Source: Ignavibacteria bacterium
Lineage (GTDB): Bacteria > Bacteroidota > Ignavibacteria > Ignavibacteriales > SURF-24
Assembly: GCA_025612245.1 (NCBI GenBank)
Contig: JAAXKQ010000002.1
Span: 62,001 to 126,000, forward strand
Reading direction: 5' to 3'
Length of the DNA: 64,000 bases
Shown one piece after another: positions 61,045 to 64,000 of the stretch. A program made the translations under genes and the position numbers. Under the pieces are notes generated by a model. It saw only the letters and a list, made by a program, of their open reading frames with translations, made no database searches and had not been told where the DNA came from. Every line of letters starts with the position of its first letter. The first letter of the stretch is position 1.

Positions 61045-61731
61045 ATGAACAGAATTCTTATTGTTGAAGACGAAACCCACATGAGGATGGGGCTTGCAGA
61101 CAACCTGGAGTTTGAGGGTTATGAGATTGACCAGGCAGAAGAAGGCAATGAGGGCTTAACGAAAATACTTGAAAACCAATATAGCCTCATACTGCTTGAC
61201 GTGATGCTTCCAAACATGTCGGGTTTTGAGATATGCAAGACAATAAGGGCAAAGGGAATCTCGACGCCGCTGATTTTGCTTACTGCAAAGGGGGAAGAGA
61301 TCGACAAGGTAAGAGGGCTTGAGCTTGGGGCCGATGACTACATTACGAAGCCTTTCAGCCTGAGGGAACTGCTGGCGCGTGTAAAAGCGGTATTAAGAAG
61401 GGGTGAGATGAGTAGTCCGGAGAAGAAAAGCGTGATGGCAAAGATCGGAAGGCTTGAGGTTGACTTCCCTTCATACAACGCTTTTTCGGAAGGCTGCCAG
61501 GTGCAGATGTCGCACAAGGAGTATGAGATATTAAAATATCTTTACGAGCACAAAAACAGGACTGTAAGCCGCGATGACCTGTTAAAGAACATCTGGGGAT
61601 ATGAAGAAAGGGTAACAACGCGTACGGTAGACAATTTCATATTAAAGCTAAGGCAGAAGATAGAGGAAGATCACGAGCACCCGCAGGTGATCCTCACCGT
61701 GCACGGTACGGGATATAAGCTGCTTGGGTAA
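61045..61731 (+). CDS. OmpR-family response regulator
   Basis: 228 residues. The receiver domain has the acidic pair in VEDE (8-10), phospho-acceptor Asp52 (LILLDVMLPNMSG), Thr80 in LLTAKG and Lys102 in YITKPFSLRELLARV. The C-terminal winged helix has SHKEYEILKYLYEHKNRTVS and RTVDNFILKLRQKIEEDHEH then VHGTGYKLLG. It is co-transcribed with the kinase (10-base gap, AAAGGAAG site). Target genes unknown. Confidence 0.95.
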   Translation: MNRILIVEDETHMRMGLADNLEFEGYEIDQAEEGNEGLTKILENQYSLILLDVMLPNMSGFEICKTIRAKGISTPLILLTAKGEEIDKVRGLELGADDYITKPFSLRELLARVKAVLRRGEMSSPEKKSVMAKIGRLEVDFPSYNAFSEGCQVQMSHKEYEILKYLYEHKNRTVSRDDLLKNIWGYEERVTTRTVDNFILKLRQKIEEDHEHPQVILTVHGTGYKLLG

Positions 61732-61845
61732 GCTTAATGTTTTATTAACTGAGCGAGCATGGCATCGGACATTCCCCGGCAAGTATGATCTGCCTTTGTG
61801 CTGATAGGGCGTAACAGATAAATTTTGGACAAATATAATTATTCC

Positions 61846-61863
61846 TATCCGCGTTAGCGGATA
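61846..61863 (+). repeat. REP-like palindrome, type A, copy 1
   Basis: TATCCGC-GTTA-GCGGATA, a perfect 7-bp stem with a 4-nt loop. First of seven related elements in this kilobase; followed 10 bases later by a type B element. Confidence 0.8.
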
Positions 61864-61873
61864 CCTGTTCTCA

Positions 61874-61891
61874 GGACCACGCTAGTGGTCC
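61874..61891 (+). repeat. REP-like palindrome, type B, copy 1
   Basis: GGACCAC-GCTA-GTGGTCC, perfect 7-bp stem. Followed by CATATT as in the copy at 62806. Confidence 0.8.
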
Positions 61892-61907
61892 CATATTTTT
61901 CCTGTCC

Positions 61908-62360
61908 TTAACCAAACACGTATTTAAGGTTATATTTCACTCCGAAAGATTTCAGAAAATTAAGGTATTCTTCCTGAAATGTTTGCCTTCTGTGGTGCTC
62001 TTCCTGACACGCAATGTACCTGACTACACTGTTAATCTGCGAATGTGAATATGAAAATGCTCCATATCCATCCTGCCATTTGAATTCACCCACACATAGC
62101 CTCTTGTCATTGATAAAAAATGTTGATGACCGTTTTATATCCCTGACTGTTTCAGCGATGGATATTTCAGTATTCAGGCCAAGGAAATAATGAATATGAT
62201 CGCTGACGCAGTTTATTGCAATCATCTTCTGATGTTTTTTCGATACAACCCCTGTAATGAATTTGCAGAGAGGCTCCTTGAAATCCGGATGGATCAGAGG
62301 TGCCCTCTGTATTGTGGAATGAACAATATGGATGTAGACCTGGGAATATGTGTTTGCCAT
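61908..62360 (-). mobile_element. Y1 HUH transposase of IS200/RAYT type
   Basis: 150 residues from the ATG at 62360 (MANTYSQVYIHIVHSTIQ; an ATG at 62375 adds five). HUH motif in CVSDHIHYFLGL (His55, His57); the helix with the expected catalytic Tyr is SVVRYIACQEEHHRRQTF (Tyr115). FKWQDGYGAFSYSHSQI is typical of the small Y1 transposases of Bacteroidota. These enzymes act on single-stranded DNA and recognise hairpins. The gene is bracketed by palindromes in inverted orientation, so it either mobilises itself as an IS200-like element or is a domesticated RAYT managing a REP family. No TnpB or Fanzor partner is present. Confidence 0.9.
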
Positions 62361-62443
62361 GCCAACATACCTCATAATTGTTTTAACAATATTATTACAA
62401 ATAATACCACAATATGCAAGCGGGAATGGAAAATTGGAATGGG

Positions 62444-62461
62444 TATCCTCTAACGTGGATA
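62444..62461 (-). repeat. REP-like palindrome, type A, degenerate copy upstream of the transposase
   Basis: TATCCTC-TAAC-GTGGATA. It matches type A in reverse orientation (reverse complement TATCCAC-GTTA-GAGGATA) with one mismatched pair. It lies 84 bases upstream of the transposase start. Confidence 0.6.
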
Positions 62462-62514
62462 TGACATTTAACTATTTCATGCAAAGTCCCAGATTTTCTA
62501 AAAGGCAGAATATG

Positions 62515-62532
62515 GGACCACTGACGTGGTCC
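62515..62532 (-). repeat. REP-like palindrome, type B, inverted copy
   Basis: GGACCAC-TGAC-GTGGTCC; on the minus strand the loop reads GTCA. Perfect 7-bp stem. Order relative to the type A element at 62566 is the mirror image of the left-hand pair. Confidence 0.75.
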
Positions 62533-62565
62533 TGAATTATGTTTGACCCATTTTCTACAAACAGG

Positions 62566-62583
62566 TATCCGCTAGCGCGGATA
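62566..62583 (-). repeat. REP-like palindrome, type A, inverted copy
   Basis: TATCCGC-TAGC-GCGGATA; on the minus strand the loop is GCTA and it is followed by CCTGTTTGTAGAA, the same flank as the copy at 62754. Confidence 0.8.
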
Positions 62584-62753
62584 GGATATTCCCTCCATGG
62601 GCTGGTAATTGTGTTTAATTATGGACGGAATTTAATCCCTAACCGAGTTAGAGGCCATCTGTTTGTAGCACATTAAAAGAATTTCCGAATTGTGTACTGG
62701 TTTATATTCCAATTTGTACAAAATCTTAACTTTGTACGGATAATAAAGTGCCC

Positions 62754-62771
62754 TATCCGCGCTAGCGGATA
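62754..62771 (+). repeat. REP-like palindrome, type A, copy 4
   Basis: TATCCGC-GCTA-GCGGATA followed by CCTGTTTGTAGAA. Direct orientation relative to copy 1. Confidence 0.8.
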
Positions 62772-62805
62772 CCTGTTTGTAGAATCCAAGAAAAAACTAT
62801 TCTCT

Positions 62806-62823
62806 GGACCACGCTAGTGGTCC
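62806..62823 (+). repeat. REP-like palindrome, type B, copy 3
   Basis: GGACCAC-GCTA-GTGGTCC followed by CATATT. Same A-then-B order as at 61846-61891. Spacer between A and B is 34 bases here, 10 in copy 1. Confidence 0.8.
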
Positions 62824-62970
62824 CATATTCTTGTGCCCCATTCCCCCTGTGACAATTTTTTACAAACCTTTACCGAACCATGACAACTTGTTTCAACTTA
62901 AGGCCGTCTTAATTATTAGATTACAGAAAGAAAGATTATTTAATAATTAAACGCCGAAAGGAGGCCTGAA

Positions 62971-63435
62971 ATGAAACGTAACAGCTTGTACCATAGCACA
63001 GTATCCGTAAAATGCAGTTTATTAAGCCTGCCCATGGTTTTGATAATAATGGTTTTCTTAACTTCCATGAGCACATTTGCACAGACAAATTCTGTGGATG
63101 CAAAGGCGGCAAAAAAGAAGTTCAACGCCATAGAGAGTCTCATTGCAGGAATAGGATCCGATAATGAAGGACTCAGCAGAAGCAGCGTTTATTTTGCCGG
63201 TTTGTACAGAGTCCCCGAAGCTGTTGAGCCGCTGCTGTATAAAATGAAGAATGAAACAGATCCTTCGACAAAGGTGCTCATAGCTCTTGCCCTTTTCAGG
63301 ATCGGTGACCAGGAAGGAATGAAAATGATAGAATCACTGGCCTTAAAGGATCCAAATCCAAAGGTAAGGAGAATGTGCAGCGCAATATTTAATGAATATG
63401 TTTCTCCCGATTCACTGGACTATGTAGCAAGATAA
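62971..63435 (+). CDS. Exported HEAT-repeat protein
   Basis: 154 residues. The signal peptide ends near STFAQ. Two to three HEAT/PBS-lyase-like repeats follow: LSRSSVYFAGLYRVPEAVEP, DPSTKVLIALALFRIGDQEG and NPKVRRMCSAIFNEYVSPDS. Such helical repeats bind proteins; this is a small periplasmic scaffold with unknown partner. AAAGGAGG six bases before the ATG makes the start firm. Confidence 0.82.
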   Translation: MKRNSLYHSTVSVKCSLLSLPMVLIIMVFLTSMSTFAQTNSVDAKAAKKKFNAIESLIAGIGSDNEGLSRSSVYFAGLYRVPEAVEPLLYKMKNETDPSTKVLIALALFRIGDQEGMKMIESLALKDPNPKVRRMCSAIFNEYVSPDSLDYVAR

Positions 63436-63502
63436 AAGGACGAAAAAATATTCCGGATGAATAAGAGAAATATTTCCAGGATTTATTATATTTTAAGCCG
63501 TT

Positions 63503-64000
63503 ATGAAAGATAAATTAAAATTATTTGTAATTACTGCATCCGTCCTGATGATTCTAAGTCAAATTACTTTCAGCCAGGAAAGTGAGTGGAAGGTTCTGAG
63601 CCTTAAAGGGAAATGGAAATTTTCCATAGGGGACGACAAGAAATGGGCGCGCGCGGACTATGACGACAGGAGCTGGGAAATTATAAATGCTCCAAGTCCA
63701 TGGGAGGAACAGGGGTTCCACGGTTATGACGGCTACGCCTGGTACAGGAAACACTTCTATTGTCCCGCGGCGGTTAAAGGAAAATTTCTTACGCTTCAAC
63801 TGGGTTATATTGATGACGTTGACGAGGTCTATATTAACGGAAAACTAATTGGTTCCACGGGCTCATTTCCTCCTGCCTATGAGACGGCTTATAGTGCAGA
63901 AAGAAGATATACGGTGCCCGAAAGCATTCTTAAATTAAATGGTTATAACCAAATTGCTGTGCGAGTCTATGATGCGGAGCTTTCGGGGGGCATCATGTCT
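63503..64000 (+). CDS. Exported jelly-roll glycosidase-like protein, N-terminal part
   Basis: The frame is open to the right edge (166 codons seen). A signal peptide ends near ITFSQ. The mature start LSLKGKWKFSIGDDKKW then YDDRSWEIINAPSPWEEQGF, YAWYRKHF, and YIDDVDEVYINGKLIGSTG is the galactose-binding-like sugar-binding domain found at the N-terminus of GH2-type beta-galactosidases, some sialate O-acetylesterases and related secreted enzymes. The catalytic domain lies outside the window, so the enzyme class cannot be fixed. Confidence 0.75.
   Translation, partial: MKDKLKLFVITASVLMILSQITFSQESEWKVLSLKGKWKFSIGDDKKWARADYDDRSWEIINAPSPWEEQGFHGYDGYAWYRKHFYCPAAVKGKFLTLQLGYIDDVDEVYINGKLIGSTGSFPPAYETAYSAERRYTVPESILKLNGYNQIAVRVYDAELSGGIMS

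Larger units (their letters stand above)
62584..62970. other. Intergenic region between the palindrome cluster and the HEAT-repeat gene
   Basis: Apart from the two palindromes at 62754 and 62806 it shows no gene. The right end carries a strong ribosome-binding site (AAAGGAGG, 62957-62964) for the HEAT-repeat gene. Confidence 0.5.

Noticed and set aside
1-64000. tRNA, rRNA and CRISPR arrays
   Set aside because: No T-loop-like GGTTCGAATCC patterns, rRNA signatures or regularly spaced direct repeats were seen by eye; a covariance-model scan would be decisive.

Overview
The window is an ordinary-density chromosomal segment (about 50 protein genes, no rRNA, no tRNA and no CRISPR array that I can see) from a Gram-negative bacterium. 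Many cell-envelope genes are of kinds typical of the Bacteroidota/Chlorobiota group: a TonB-dependent receptor with an N-terminal carboxypeptidase-regulatory-like domain followed by a DUF4249 lipoprotein, PorV-like outer-membrane proteins, PEGA/propeller lipoproteins and a short-form AMP nucleosidase. Several genes have good Shine-Dalgarno sequences (for example before 5374, 12273, 48383, 50002 and 62971), and TTG starts are frequent. This fits an Ignavibacteria-like lineage better than classical Bacteroidia, but that placement is inference.

Layout. 1-5,700: end of an SdiA-regulated-type propeller gene, a Mut7-C RNase-like protein, a bifunctional penicillin-binding protein, then divergent zwf and a YtxH protein. 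5,700-11,900: minus-strand GH18 protein and a tightly packed envelope operon (TonB receptor, DUF4249 lipoprotein, PEGA/propeller lipoprotein). 12,200-18,400: a DEAD-box helicase with Gln/Arg-rich tails, then a minus-strand cluster of a RACE-type ferredoxin/ASKHA protein, a stand-alone MetH-reactivation-like domain, a homocysteine methyltransferase module and AMP nucleosidase, which looks like part of a dismembered methionine synthase system. 18,600-25,200: SpoIID-like protein, BatA/VWA membrane protein, hflX and a histidine ammonia-lyase overlapping hflX. 25,300-29,700: lipoproteins, a long sparse region and a beta-barrel protein. 29,700-41,300: RNA uracil methyltransferase, YitT, YchJ-like, NhaA, then a plus-strand run of an MFS exporter, a UbiA prenyltransferase, a DUF4440 protein and a 1,210-residue SWIM/SNF2 ATPase. 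41,400-51,600: UvrD-like helicase with a C-terminal helix-turn-helix, a secreted GAT1/TIM-barrel protein, 5-formyl-THF cyclo-ligase, aat, an EamA transporter, a hicAB-like pair, an MBL hydrolase and a TPM protein. 51,800-61,750: gpmI, outer-membrane and lipoprotein genes, a beta-barrel/SppA fusion and a histidine kinase/response regulator pair. 61,800-62,830: a Y1 (IS200/RAYT-like) transposase surrounded by seven short palindromes of two related types. 62,970 to the end: a HEAT-repeat protein and the start of a secreted jelly-roll glycosidase-like protein.

How the genes work together. The clearest functional groups are the methionine/corrinoid cluster (14,168-18,406), the TonB envelope operon (7,187-11,890), the two-component system (59,469-61,731) and the Y1 transposase with its palindrome family (61,846-62,823). 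The most unusual items are the palindrome family around the transposase, the beta-barrel/SppA fusion, the split methionine synthase modules and the HicA-like protein that lacks its usual catalytic histidine.
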